A stretch of 64,000 nt of DNA from Thermobaculum terrenum ATCC BAA-798 (GCF_000025005.1 NC_013525.1:1948501-2012500); one strand, 5' to 3'. Positions 44,232 through 53,186 are shown, numbered from the stretch's first letter. Notes: generated by a model from the sequence alone, not told the origin. Made by a program: numbers and translations.

Positions 44232-46137
44232 CTTTCAAGGTCTTATCACGCAAATCAGTAGTCTTGTATAAGAGCTCACGAGCTGTCTGGGCTATACCTT
44301 CAGCATCCAAACCTAGTATCTTCCTGAGTATCTCTTGGCTGCCGTGCTCAACATAGCGATCAGGCATACCGAGACGAACGAAACGACTTGGTACCATGCT
44401 GTGATCAGCCAGGGACTCCAACACGGCACTGCCAAATCCTCCCATCCGGACGTTCTCCTCGACTGTGATCAAGTAATCGTGCTTAGCAACAAGCTTCTGA
44501 AGCAGCTCTTCATCCAGAGGCTTGATGAACCGACAGTTAACCACAGTCGCAAATATACCATCTTGCTTGGACAATATCTTAGCAGCCTCAAGAGCCTGAT
44601 AGACACTATAACCAGTAGCAAGTATAAGGAGGTCCTCGCCTTCCTGCAGTAACTCCCAAGTGCCGACTGGGATAACGTGGAAGGTCTCTGATAGAGGCAC
44701 ACCATAGCCATTGCCCCTTGGATATCTGATAGCTGCTGGACCTTCCAGGCTTAGGGCAGTCTTGAGCATGTGTTGGAGCTCATTCTCATCCTTCGGAGCC
44801 ATCAGCGTCATGTTGGGCACGCATCTGAGATAGCTTATATCCAGAGCACCATGGTGAGTACGACCGTCGTTGCCAGCTATACCCGCTCTGTCCATGGCAA
44901 ACACTACAGGCAGATTCTGCATGGCAACGTCATGCACCACTTGGTCATAAGCTCTCTGAAGAAATGTGCTATATATAGCCGCAACAGGACGCATACCTGC
45001 AGCTGCCAATCCAGCAGCAAAAGTGACCGCATGCTGCTCTGCTATGCCCACATCAAACATTCGGTCAGGAAAACGCTTGCCAAACTGATCAAGGCTGGTG
45101 CCATCAGGCATCGCGGCAGTAATACCCACTATGCGTTCATCCTCTTCCGCAAGCCTTATAAGTGTCTGAGCAAATACATCCTGGTACCTGGGAGCAGATG
45201 GCTTGTTATCCGATTTACCTGGAGACTTAGGAGTTACTGAGTGCCATTTATGTGTCTTAGATTCAGCTTCCGCAGGCTCAAACCCCTTGCCCTTGATAGT
45301 TATAGCATGTATGAGCACAGGGCGATCCAATTGCTTGGCAAGAGTCAGCGTCTCCTGCAGATCGGCCAAGTTATGACCATCTATGGGTCCAAGATAAGTT
45401 AGCCCCAACTCCTCCCACATCATATTGGGGATGACGAGTTCTTTGACACTATCTTTGAAGCGCTTACCAAGCTCAACAAGAGCGTCCCCGGCTGGCATCC
45501 TTTGTAGAATGGATACCACATCCCCTTTAGCCCGATGGTAAGTCCTGCTGGTGCGTAGGCGGGTGAGCAGCCTAGGTACGACTCCAACGTTGGGATAGAT
45601 GCTCATCTCATTGTCATTTAGCAGCACGATCATCTTAGTACCCAGATGGCCCAGGTTATTTAAAGCCTCCAGGGCCATACCCCCAGTTAGAGCACCATCC
45701 CCTATGACTGCCACCACATGGTAGTCCTCACCCTGCATATCCCGAGCTACTGCCATGCCGAGTGCCGCAGATATGCTGGTACTAGCATGCCCAGCTCCAA
45801 ATTGATCGTGAGGACTTTCCTCACGCATCAGGAAGGGAGCCAACCCCCCATATTGTCTAATAGTATGCATGAGTTTGTTTCGCCCGGTAAGCATCTTATG
45901 AGGATAAGCCTGATGTCCCACATCCCAGATAATCTTGTCGCGAGGCGAATCGAACACAGTATGTAAAGCTATAGCTATCTCCACTGTCCCCAGGTTGGAG
46001 GAAAAATGTCCACCGGTAACTCCGTAAACAGTCTCAACTAGCCTTTCTCTCATCTCCTGGGCTAGTTGCTTCAACTGATCATGAGTCAGATTCTTGAGTT
46101 GATCAGGCGACTCAATAGTATCTAAGATCCTAGACAT
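44215..46137 (-). CDS. dxs: 1-deoxy-D-xylulose-5-phosphate synthase
   Basis: 640 residues. Thiamine-diphosphate site GDGALTGGMALEALNNLG, the N-terminal GHQAYPHKMLTGR, and the pyrimidine domain DRAGIAGNDGRTHHGALDI with the conserved catalytic residues. It condenses pyruvate and glyceraldehyde 3-phosphate to start the MEP isoprenoid pathway. A strong promoter lies 49 bases upstream and the ATG follows GGAGAG. ispE of the same pathway is at the right end of the window. Confidence 0.97.
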   Translation of the reverse strand: MSRILDTIESPDQLKNLTHDQLKQLAQEMRERLVETVYGVTGGHFSSNLGTVEIAIALHTVFDSPRDKIIWDVGHQAYPHKMLTGRNKLMHTIRQYGGLAPFLMREESPHDQFGAGHASTSISAALGMAVARDMQGEDYHVVAVIGDGALTGGMALEALNNLGHLGTKMIVLLNDNEMSIYPNVGVVPRLLTRLRTSRTYHRAKGDVVSILQRMPAGDALVELGKRFKDSVKELVIPNMMWEELGLTYLGPIDGHNLADLQETLTLAKQLDRPVLIHAITIKGKGFEPAEAESKTHKWHSVTPKSPGKSDNKPSAPRYQDVFAQTLIRLAEEDERIVGITAAMPDGTSLDQFGKRFPDRMFDVGIAEQHAVTFAAGLAAAGMRPVAAIYSTFLQRAYDQVVHDVAMQNLPVVFAMDRAGIAGNDGRTHHGALDISYLRCVPNMTLMAPKDENELQHMLKTALSLEGPAAIRYPRGNGYGVPLSETFHVIPVGTWELLQEGEDLLILATGYSVYQALEAAKILSKQDGIFATVVNCRFIKPLDEELLQKLVAKHDYLITVEENVRMGGFGSAVLESLADHSMVPSRFVRLGMPDRYVEHGSQEILRKILGLDAEGIAQTARELLYKTTDLRDKTLKDVHQR

Positions 46138-46185
46138 ACTCTCTCCAATTGTTATATAGACTTTATCTACCTATCTTTCCTTGTG

Positions 46186-46214
46186 ATAATAGCAGTCAAC
46201 TTAAGAACGGTCAA
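46186..46214 (-). promoter_or_regulatory. Promoter of dxs
   Basis: On the minus strand TTGACC (46209-46214) and TATTAT (46186-46191) are 17 bases apart, with TGC just before the -10 (extended -10). RNA would start near 46179, about 40 bases before the dxs ATG. Confidence 0.75.
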
Positions 46215-46289
46215 ATGAGTGAATAAGTTGCAGCCCCCAAACGCCCTGGCAAGGTTCTAGCTATAGGCTGTTGAGAATTTACTTGGGGG

Positions 46290-47456
46290 ATGGAAATGAG
46301 AGCCCTGGTGCGCATCTTCTCCTTCGCTGCCAAAGAGATAACGGACATCAAGCGCCAGCCAAGACTAGTACTAACCTTGATAATGGGACCTTTCCTCATA
46401 CTCCTTGCCTTCGGGCTGGGCTACAACTCGACACAACCTCCTATACATGCCCTGCTGGTTGTCCCCGAAAACTCCGGCTTACCAGGCAACCAGCAAGAAT
46501 ACACTCGCCATATACCTCCTCCATTTGTGATCGACGGCTTATACAGAAACACAGAGGAGGCACTTGCTAAGCTACAAGCTGGGCAAACTGAGGTCGTGAT
46601 AATCTTTCCTGAGGATACCATGCAGAGTATAAGGAGCGGGCATAGAGCAACCGTACAAGTCATCTATAGGGAGCTTGATCCGATAGCGAGCAGCTGGATT
46701 CCCTACTTCACGCGTGCGGCCATAGACAGCATGAACAGACAGCTAGTGACCCAGGCTATCAGCTCCACTCGATTACTCGAGAACACATCACTTTCCCCCC
46801 AGGTAATCGTTGCTCCATTAGACGCCAAGACAAGAAATATAGTGCCATACCAACCCTCAGTAGTTATCTATTATCTTCCGAGTGCAATTGCACTACTACT
46901 GCAGCATCTAGCGATCACTTTGGCTTCGTTCTCACTGGTGCGTGAGAGATTAATCGGTGCAATAGAGCTCTTTCGTGTAGCACCAGTAGGTAGAACAGAG
47001 GTCATTACAGGCAAATATCTAGGCTATGGGATAGTTACGTTGATAGTTGGAGTAGTGCTTATAGCATCCATGATGTACTTCTTAGGTCTGCCACTATTAG
47101 GATCTGTGTACGAGCTGGCCATACTGTTAGCGGCGTTGACTTTTTCCTCTCTGGGTATAGGCTTCTTTATATCCGCAATCAGTAAGAGTGAAAGTCAAGC
47201 AGTGCAGTTCTCCATGCTAACCCTGCTTGCCAGCATTTTCTTCAGCGGCTTCTTTCTTCCCATTGAAAGCTTGAATGAGTACGCAAGATGGATCTCGTAC
47301 ATTTTGCCGGTAACATATGCAATAGATTCGCTCAAAGAAGTCCTACTATTAGGCATCCACATAAAGGAAGAGAATCTATATGCACTAGGAGCAATATTTC
47401 TAATAACTACCCTAGCATCAAGTTTCATACTAGGTAGGGACTTCAAACGCAAATAG
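46290..47456 (+). CDS. ABC-2-type transporter permease (no ATPase adjacent)
   Basis: 388 residues. One N-terminal membrane helix (about 30-46), an extracytoplasmic domain of roughly 150 residues, then about five helices from 185 to the C terminus ending at a basic RDFKRK. This is the YhhJ/DrrB-type ABC-2 export subunit. It has ERLIGAIELFRVAPVGRTEVITGKY, the typical cytoplasmic coupling helix after the second helix. No ATP-binding gene lies beside it; the partner must be elsewhere or missing. Substrate unknown. Starts at ATG 46290 or 46296 after GGGGGA. Confidence 0.88.
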   Translation: MEMRALVRIFSFAAKEITDIKRQPRLVLTLIMGPFLILLAFGLGYNSTQPPIHALLVVPENSGLPGNQQEYTRHIPPPFVIDGLYRNTEEALAKLQAGQTEVVIIFPEDTMQSIRSGHRATVQVIYRELDPIASSWIPYFTRAAIDSMNRQLVTQAISSTRLLENTSLSPQVIVAPLDAKTRNIVPYQPSVVIYYLPSAIALLLQHLAITLASFSLVRERLIGAIELFRVAPVGRTEVITGKYLGYGIVTLIVGVVLIASMMYFLGLPLLGSVYELAILLAALTFSSLGIGFFISAISKSESQAVQFSMLTLLASIFFSGFFLPIESLNEYARWISYILPVTYAIDSLKEVLLLGIHIKEENLYALGAIFLITTLASSFILGRDFKRK

Positions 47457-47469
47457 ACTCTCCTAATAT

Positions 47470-47784
47470 CTATAGGATTGATTTGAGCGGAATGCGCCAT
47501 TGCTCACCCTCCTTATGGGCATCCAGACGCTTCTCGCGGATTAATTTCCTGACTTGTTGTGGCGTATACCCTAAAACTTCGGAAGCAGCTTTCACTCCTA
47601 CTGTGACTCTCTTCAGATCCAACTCTTCATCGTCCTTTTTCCCAGCTATGAGCTGAGTAATAACTTCCCAGCGGCTATCGGCATATTTGATAGCCAATGG
47701 ATCTCTCGTTGCTATAGCCTCCATCCTCTCTTTATGTAGCATGTGCTTCAATTCAGCAACCGTCATGTGGTCCTTCTTTATCAT
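47470..47784 (-). CDS. Small helix-turn-helix (excisionase/MerR-like) DNA-binding protein
   Basis: 104 residues. The C-terminal half (about 62-104) has VGVKAASEVLGYTPQQVRKLIRE, then RLDAHKEGEQWRIP, the pattern of MerR/excisionase winged helix-turn-helix domains (DUF-HTH-17). The N-terminal half is charged and helical. It overlaps the upstream LysM/beta-lactamase-fold gene by four bases, so the two are co-translated. No phage genes are near, so a regulator is more likely than an excisionase. Confidence 0.75.
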   Translation of the reverse strand: MIKKDHMTVAELKHMLHKERMEAIATRDPLAIKYADSRWEVITQLIAGKKDDEELDLKRVTVGVKAASEVLGYTPQQVRKLIREKRLDAHKEGEQWRIPLKSIL

Positions 47785-49031
47785 GGTAGATCTTCTCTAC
47801 TGAGAATCATGGCAGAGTTGCGCAACGTATCCTTTCCGTAATCCCAAGTAGGCTGCTTACTATTATAGAAAGCAAATATGACAGTTTTGCCTTTCACTTC
47901 GGTGATACCTATCTGATGCACTAGCCAGCCATCGTCAAGTGGTAGCCAACCACCCTTGAAGGCTATCGGCGTACCTGCAGGGAGTCCCTGAGGCACCCCC
48001 CAGCGTTGGTCTTGTACTATTGATGCCATAAGACGGATGGCCACGCCTCGTAACGGCTCATTGAGGTACTGACCATAGTAAAGGCTTCTAAGAAGCATTA
48101 CCATATCAGGAGCAGTGGTCGTACTTAGCCCCCAAGCATTAGGATTGATGTCTGTATGTGTAATTCCCCTGCGATTTAGCTCACGCTCAACAGCAGCAGG
48201 ACCTCCAACAGCATTAAGCAGGGCTGTAGCGGCATCGTTATCGCTAACCGTTATCATCGGTACCAGCAGATCAGTGCCTGGAGATGAGGCCGAAGGATCG
48301 CGCCTGTACTGTTGGCTCAGTTGTGTAACCATGATTGGAACCTTTACTGTACTAGCCATCTGAAACTTTATATTGGTATTCCATGTATAGATAGTGTCGG
48401 TCTCGGGCAGATATACAGCCGCAGCTGATACACCCTGTCGAGATGTAAGATATTCCACAAGATCTGGGGCTATGGATCTAAGATTGGCTTGTTTAGGGGC
48501 ATCAAGCCTATTGGTTATGGGAGGAAGCTCAAAATCAGAATCCTCATCCATTGAAGGAATTATAAGTCTTTGCCCAACCTGCAAAGTAGCGTTGACACTA
48601 AGACCATTAGCACGAGCCAGGTCATCTACTGTGATCCCAAACTTTCTACTTATACCCCAGAGAGTATCCCCTGCAACCACGACATAGTACCTAGCTCTAT
48701 TTTTCTCCTTTGGAGTGGCTGTAGGTCTAGGGCTCCTGTTTGGATTCCTCGTGGGCTCTCTAGTTGGCTGAGTCGGAGCAGGGCTCGGAGGCACGCTTGC
48801 TGGTTTCGTTGGAGTAACTTGCGCGCCAGCCGCTGGCGTTGGTGAATGGACTGCTGAATTACTAGAACCTGGAGAAGCATGCGAGGCGCCTACAGTAGGT
48901 GAAGGGGTGACGCCTTCGGGAGCTAAGTCGTTGCCACATCGACCCAGCGCAAAAGCTACAACAAGTATGAGCATAAAGCTGAGGAACAGTATTAGGGGAT
49001 TACTCCCTTTCTTCCTAAAAAGCACTATCAC
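47781..49031 (-). CDS. LysM and class-A-beta-lactamase-fold serine hydrolase, membrane anchored
   Basis: 416 residues. A single N-terminal membrane segment (about 12-29) is followed by a Pro/Thr/Ser-rich linker (40-108), a LysM domain (115-159, YYVVVAGDTLWGISRKFGI...VGQRLIIP) that would bind peptidoglycan, and a beta-lactamase2 domain. Its motifs are Ser-x-x-Lys at 227-230 (STVK), SDN at 263-265 and KGG in AFKGGWLPL. It could be a carboxypeptidase/transpeptidase-like or beta-lactamase enzyme acting outside the cell. The Cys after ALGR is a poor lipobox because Arg precedes it. Confidence 0.87.
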   Translation of the reverse strand: MIVLFRKKGSNPLILFLSFMLILVVAFALGRCGNDLAPEGVTPSPTVGASHASPGSSNSAVHSPTPAAGAQVTPTKPASVPPSPAPTQPTREPTRNPNRSPRPTATPKEKNRARYYVVVAGDTLWGISRKFGITVDDLARANGLSVNATLQVGQRLIIPSMDEDSDFELPPITNRLDAPKQANLRSIAPDLVEYLTSRQGVSAAAVYLPETDTIYTWNTNIKFQMASTVKVPIMVTQLSQQYRRDPSASSPGTDLLVPMITVSDNDAATALLNAVGGPAAVERELNRRGITHTDINPNAWGLSTTTAPDMVMLLRSLYYGQYLNEPLRGVAIRLMASIVQDQRWGVPQGLPAGTPIAFKGGWLPLDDGWLVHQIGITEVKGKTVIFAFYNSKQPTWDYGKDTLRNSAMILSREDLP

Positions 49032-49105
49032 CTCCCAAGAGAATAAGGTGTGCAGAAGAGTGTATCACAAAACAGGATCAGTTCTACACTATATGCTTAT
49101 TGATC

Positions 49106-49140
49106 GGGGAGGGGGAGAGGAGGTGAGGGGAGTGGTGGGG
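49106..49140 (+). other. G-rich tract with quadruplex potential beside tRNA-Arg
   Basis: Four G runs (GGGG 49106-49109, GGGGG 49111-49115, GGGG 49127-49130, GGGG 49137-49140) in a nearly pure-purine stretch. On the strand transcribed with tRNA-Arg this is C-rich and G-poor, resembling a Rho-entry type tail. Confidence 0.5.
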
Positions 49141-49214
<74 letters not shown>

Positions 49215-49224
49215 AGTACACAGC

Positions 49225-49253
49225 TTAATATTATCACGATGGCCCGCATACAA
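49225..49253 (-). promoter_or_regulatory. Putative promoter of tRNA-Arg
   Basis: On the minus strand TTGTAT (49248-49253) and TATTAA (49225-49230) are separated by 17 bases. An overlapping TTGGTT-18-TAATAT alternative exists. Confidence 0.45.
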
Positions 49254-49261
49254 CCAAGAGG

Positions 49262-50314
49262 CTAATCGTACAGGACTACAAGGTCCTCTACAGGTTTGTG
49301 AGGCTTCCTAACAGGTTCCCTAGCCATAAACCCGAAAGTGAGCATAGCATGGGGAATCAGAGATGCATCCAGATGCAGGACATCTCGAACCGTATCCGGG
49401 CAAAATAACGGAGCGCACATCCATCCGCCTTCTAGGCCAAGAGCATAAGCTGCAAGTAGCATGTTCTGAGCTGCTGCCCCAAGGCTTTGAATCGCCATTA
49501 TCTCCTCTGCTTGTTGCCTGTCAGGATCTGGATAGCGGTCCAGATCCTGGAGGTAAAGACATAGTATAACTACCAGAGGGGCAGATATAAGTCTTGCTTT
49601 GCTCTTTGCTAGACGTTGTTCGACAACTGACGCTTCTTGGCCATCCATCTCCAACTGATATCGCCAAGTCTCGGCCATAGCTTCTGCGAGCTCTTGACGA
49701 CGACTCTCTGAAGTAAGCACAACAAAGCGCCAAGGCTGTACACCATGTGGGGATGGAGCCCACCTGCCAGCTTCCAATATCTTTCCTACGAGCTCTCCAG
49801 GGATCGGTTCAGGCAGAAACCATCTAACCGATCTACGTTCTCGAATAATCGTCATCAGGTCACGATCGGAGCGATCAGGAGCAAAATTTCTGCCCCAAAC
49901 ATTGAAATACTCCGGCTCAATTACTATAAGTGGGTTAGCTTGGATATTCATATCCAAATATTGAGAATACTTAGCCCTGAGGTAGGCTATAGCTTCATCG
50001 TAGTCACTGCCTTCATGCAGGAGAGAAGCTTTGCCCTGTATCTGTATGTAAGCTAGACAATCCCAGTCCTCAGAATATCTGTCTACTACCAAAGATACTA
50101 AAGGGTTTTTGACTATGTTTCTAACTCTTCGTAGATATGTCGGAGCCACGGATTTTGGTTTTTCGTCTAATGGAATATAGACGCGGTTATCCTTGTAAAC
50201 GAAGCAGACAGGGATATTGCTGGGAGCGCAATTCTCACTAACTGTTGCAAGGCGAGCAACACGTCTAGATTGCAGAAAAGCCAACTCTTGGGGAGAGAGC
50301 TCAGACTTACGCAT
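49262..50314 (-). CDS. PPOX-class flavoprotein fused to FbiB-C-type nitroreductase
   Basis: 350 residues in two domains. Residues 1-145 are a PPOX/split-barrel domain (FLQSRRVARLATVSENCAPSN, PSNIPVCFVYKDN, NPLVSLVVDRYSEDW), of the kind that binds F420 or FMN. Residues 150-350 are a nitroreductase (IIRERRSVRWFLPEP, WAPSPHGVQPWRFVVL, GAAAQNMLLAAYALGLEGGWMC) close in pattern to the C-terminal domain of mycobacterial FbiB, which reduces dehydro-F420 with FMNH2. CofE stands alone elsewhere in this window, so this fusion is a good candidate for the missing reductase. It overlaps the upstream luciferase-like gene by eight bases. Confidence 0.85.
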   Translation of the reverse strand: MRKSELSPQELAFLQSRRVARLATVSENCAPSNIPVCFVYKDNRVYIPLDEKPKSVAPTYLRRVRNIVKNPLVSLVVDRYSEDWDCLAYIQIQGKASLLHEGSDYDEAIAYLRAKYSQYLDMNIQANPLIVIEPEYFNVWGRNFAPDRSDRDLMTIIRERRSVRWFLPEPIPGELVGKILEAGRWAPSPHGVQPWRFVVLTSESRRQELAEAMAETWRYQLEMDGQEASVVEQRLAKSKARLISAPLVVILCLYLQDLDRYPDPDRQQAEEIMAIQSLGAAAQNMLLAAYALGLEGGWMCAPLFCPDTVRDVLHLDASLIPHAMLTFGFMAREPVRKPHKPVEDLVVLYD

Positions 50315-51170
50315 TCCTCAACTCCGGGATAACCTCGGTTGCTATCTTCTCCAACGTACGAACATCCCCATTCTTTGGGAAGTCTATGGTGAAATCAGTA
50401 AATCCAAGTGATCTATAGCGGTTATAGAAATCCAGAAACTTGTCGACCGAAGTCGCAACACTGTCATCCTCAGGTTCACGTATAAACCTGCGGATTTCAG
50501 AAGGATCCCTTCCTATCTCTTTACACTTACTATCCAGAAACCGCATGCGCTCAGCTACAAACTCAGGATCTCCAATGGTATCCCACATATCTGCATAGCG
50601 AGCCGTCAGCTCTAGCATCTTATTCCCACTTGTACCAACCAGTATCGGGATACGCGGTTTCTGAACAGGCTTGGGCTCAAAAGGAGCATTTTCCAAGGTA
50701 TAGTAGCGCCCCTTGAAAGTAGTGTACTGCTGGGTCATCAGGCTATGCATGATCTGCAAAGTTTCGGCAACCATAGCAACCCTCACCCCAGCAGGAGGAA
50801 GGGTAAAGCCATACATGCGATGCTCAGCTTCATGCCAAGCAGCACCAATACCTATGATAACCCTACCGCCACTAATATGATCGACTGTAACAGCCTCCTT
50901 CATAAGGAGCGAAGGATGCCTGAAGGTAACACCAGAAACCAGGACACCGAGCTTTATCCTAGATGTGAGTGGTGCAAGACCAGCGATAAGAGTCCACCCT
51001 TCAAGGCGATTCTGTAGACCATCCTCACCAGCAACAAAGTGATCTGACGTCCAAGCATAGTCAAAGCCTAGTTGATCAGCTAGCTGAAACCTCTCAACCA
51101 TCTCAGGCCAAGTCCTGCCGCCTTGGCGTAGAAACATGCCAAACCCAGGTCTGGGGAGTGTATTGTTCAA
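50307..51170 (-). CDS. LLM-class (luciferase-like) F420-dependent oxidoreductase
   Basis: 287 residues of the bacterial luciferase-like TIM barrel: FQLADQLGFDYAWTSDHF, TSRIKLGVLVSGVTFRHP, GRVIIGIGAAWHEAEHRMYGF and PRIPILVGTSGNKML. Enzymes of this pattern commonly use F420 rather than FMN, and its overlap with the PPOX-nitroreductase gene supports this. A TTG start with AGGAGGT four bases before it is used. Substrate unknown. Confidence 0.88.
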   Translation of the reverse strand: MNNTLPRPGFGMFLRQGGRTWPEMVERFQLADQLGFDYAWTSDHFVAGEDGLQNRLEGWTLIAGLAPLTSRIKLGVLVSGVTFRHPSLLMKEAVTVDHISGGRVIIGIGAAWHEAEHRMYGFTLPPAGVRVAMVAETLQIMHSLMTQQYTTFKGRYYTLENAPFEPKPVQKPRIPILVGTSGNKMLELTARYADMWDTIGDPEFVAERMRFLDSKCKEIGRDPSEIRRFIREPEDDSVATSVDKFLDFYNRYRSLGFTDFTIDFPKNGDVRTLEKIATEVIPELRNA

Positions 51171-51182
51171 GGTGACCTCCTC

Positions 51183-53186
51183 TTAGCGAGCCGGATTAGA
51201 AAGCACATTGTATGGTGGTTCTATTATACTTACCTGCTTACCAAGCAAGTCACCTATAGACTTAACTCTGTTAGCTGTACAAGCTTTGAGTTCATTGAGT
51301 GAGTTCGAGTCAATAGCTGCGGGTAAGTTAGAGGCTGGACGAGCATCACTTTTCAACCTGAAAACCACAAATCCCTGGAAGTCTCGTTTGGTCTTGTAAG
51401 CTTTGGGGTTACTGTTATATACGACATCAAACATGCCGGATCTAGCCAAGGTATTAGCCCAAAAGCTGGTCGCTGGATTAGGTCTGACCTTAAATACAAT
51501 CAGGTAACTACTGTGATGCTCTTGCATAAGAGATCGAAGATAGTCAAGGGAAAACACTCTATACCTGCAACCATCATCCTGACCTATCCAAATAACACTG
51601 GAACAATTTCTTTGAGCACATAAGGCTCTTACATAATTGTCAGGATTGATATTGCTGATATAGTAAGGAGACTTCCAGTAGTGATTAAGTTTATCCTCAA
51701 ATGCCAGAATATCTGGTAAGTGATCAGGTATCTTGCTAGTACCGTCTAATGTGATAAACACCATCTGCCCATGGGGGACGTTTTGACTAAGCCATGAGGC
51801 TGTGTTAACCGCAGCTTGGCGAACATATATAGAGCCCGACCGCCTTAAATCATCAGTGAAAGTTAGCATCCACCTGAGATGAAAGGCAGCAGCTCCGAGC
51901 AGGATTATCCATAGAGGGAGTAAGACCACAAACCTGGGAATATCTACAGTAACTTCTCTCTTACGAAGAGAGCAAGAAAGGGTATTTTTGGTAAGATCCG
52001 CAATCATCATACCTAAGAAGGCAAATATGTAAGCTTGTGGAACTATCAGCTGGCGAGCAGCGTAACCTTTCGATACGGTTACTATAAATATGGGTATCCA
52101 AGTAGCCGAAGAAATCACAAACAGATGCAACAAATTGTCTCTACATCTATATGCCATCCAGATGCCGTAAGCCACTGCCAGAGGATACAGATACCAAAGC
52201 TTTAAGTAGGGAATAATACCTGTTTTTAGTTGCTGAATTAGAGGCTGTTCCTTGTAGCCATATACCCCTTTCATAAGCACGTATGTAATAAGCACAACCC
52301 ATAGACACAAGCATAGCCAAGAAAACATAATTCTCAGGCTTATAGGGATATTAGGAATATTACTGAAGACCCCTCTCTTCGAAGCTATAACCAGAGCAAG
52401 AGCTCCGATAACTAGCATTACCAAGGCAACGCCTAGCGACAGAAGAAATATCTGAGAGCTTATGTTGATCTGGCCTAGATTGATTAAGTAGATCTCATGA
52501 GTCTTGATATATACCCATACCCACCACGGAAGAAGTACCAGAGATAACCCACTATAACATACAAAGCTAAGCAAACCGGAATTTGGCATTAGAATAAATG
52601 CAATAAATGGAATGGACAAAGCCACCATAGACGTTTCCTTGGTGAGAACCGCTAAGCCCAACAGCAGGCCGGAGAGAAAGGCTGGGAGTGCTTGACGCCA
52701 CTTTATACTCTTCACAAATAAATACAGGAACAAAAAATAGAAGGCCATCATAATAGCATCTGGGGAGAAGGCTATAAACATCATTGTAAGGAGGCCAAAG
52801 AACGCAAATAGGATAACTGATAAGAAAGCACTATCCCTTCCCCTAACCTCTTTGATAACCAAGTAAAGGCTGACCGGAGTGAGGACAGAAATAAACCTCA
52901 TCATCCATACGATTCTCGTTGCCCCTACCCCTAGCGACTTAATGATCAGGGCAATAATCATTGCCATCACTGGGCCACGCAGGGGAGATGGCAGATCACC
53001 GTAGGTGGTGTACCCTCTGCCTCCGGCAAGGTTGAGTCCCTGCAGCATGTACCATGCTGGGTCCTGGGCTAACCTCCAATTACGCCCAAACCAGTACAAG
53101 GCAGGTATACTGACTAGCAAGACCAGTAGTGTACAAATGAGCAGATCAAGCCTACAGATAACTTTTGAGATTAGCAGGCGACGCAT
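51183..53186 (-). CDS. GT39/ArnT-like membrane glycosyltransferase, copy 1
   Basis: 667 residues with about 12 membrane helices over the first 440 residues and a soluble tail. The first extracytoplasmic loop has an Asp (RLAQDPAWYMLQGLNLAGG) where GT-C enzymes place their catalytic acid, then PSPLRGPVMAMIIALI; KETSMVALSIPF is another conserved stretch. These enzymes transfer sugars from polyprenyl-phosphate donors on the outer membrane face. The tail carries a CSSVIWIGQDDGCRYRVFS motif shared by all three tandem copies. It is 12 bases upstream of the luciferase-like gene. Confidence 0.82.
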   Translation of the reverse strand: MRRLLISKVICRLDLLICTLLVLLVSIPALYWFGRNWRLAQDPAWYMLQGLNLAGGRGYTTYGDLPSPLRGPVMAMIIALIIKSLGVGATRIVWMMRFISVLTPVSLYLVIKEVRGRDSAFLSVILFAFFGLLTMMFIAFSPDAIMMAFYFLFLYLFVKSIKWRQALPAFLSGLLLGLAVLTKETSMVALSIPFIAFILMPNSGLLSFVCYSGLSLVLLPWWVWVYIKTHEIYLINLGQINISSQIFLLSLGVALVMLVIGALALVIASKRGVFSNIPNIPISLRIMFSWLCLCLWVVLITYVLMKGVYGYKEQPLIQQLKTGIIPYLKLWYLYPLAVAYGIWMAYRCRDNLLHLFVISSATWIPIFIVTVSKGYAARQLIVPQAYIFAFLGMMIADLTKNTLSCSLRKREVTVDIPRFVVLLPLWIILLGAAAFHLRWMLTFTDDLRRSGSIYVRQAAVNTASWLSQNVPHGQMVFITLDGTSKIPDHLPDILAFEDKLNHYWKSPYYISNINPDNYVRALCAQRNCSSVIWIGQDDGCRYRVFSLDYLRSLMQEHHSSYLIVFKVRPNPATSFWANTLARSGMFDVVYNSNPKAYKTKRDFQGFVVFRLKSDARPASNLPAAIDSNSLNELKACTANRVKSIGDLLGKQVSIIEPPYNVLSNPAR
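52941..53099. repeat. Near-identical tract shared with 57101-57259
   Basis: These 159 bases match 57101-57259 with about nine mismatches counted by eye, in the same orientation, within the N-terminal loop of copies 1 and 3. Sequence on both sides diverges abruptly, which suggests local gene conversion. Confidence 0.85.

Noticed and set aside
47470-47784. Prophage or integrative element suggested by the excisionase-like protein and the Xer recombinase
   Set aside because: The two genes are 16 kb apart, with housekeeping genes between, and no capsid, integrase-att repeat or tRNA-disrupting insertion is visible.
48940-49031. Lipoprotein signal (ALGRC) in the LysM/beta-lactamase-fold protein
   Set aside because: Arginine directly before the cysteine does not fit the lipobox, so a simple membrane anchor is more likely.
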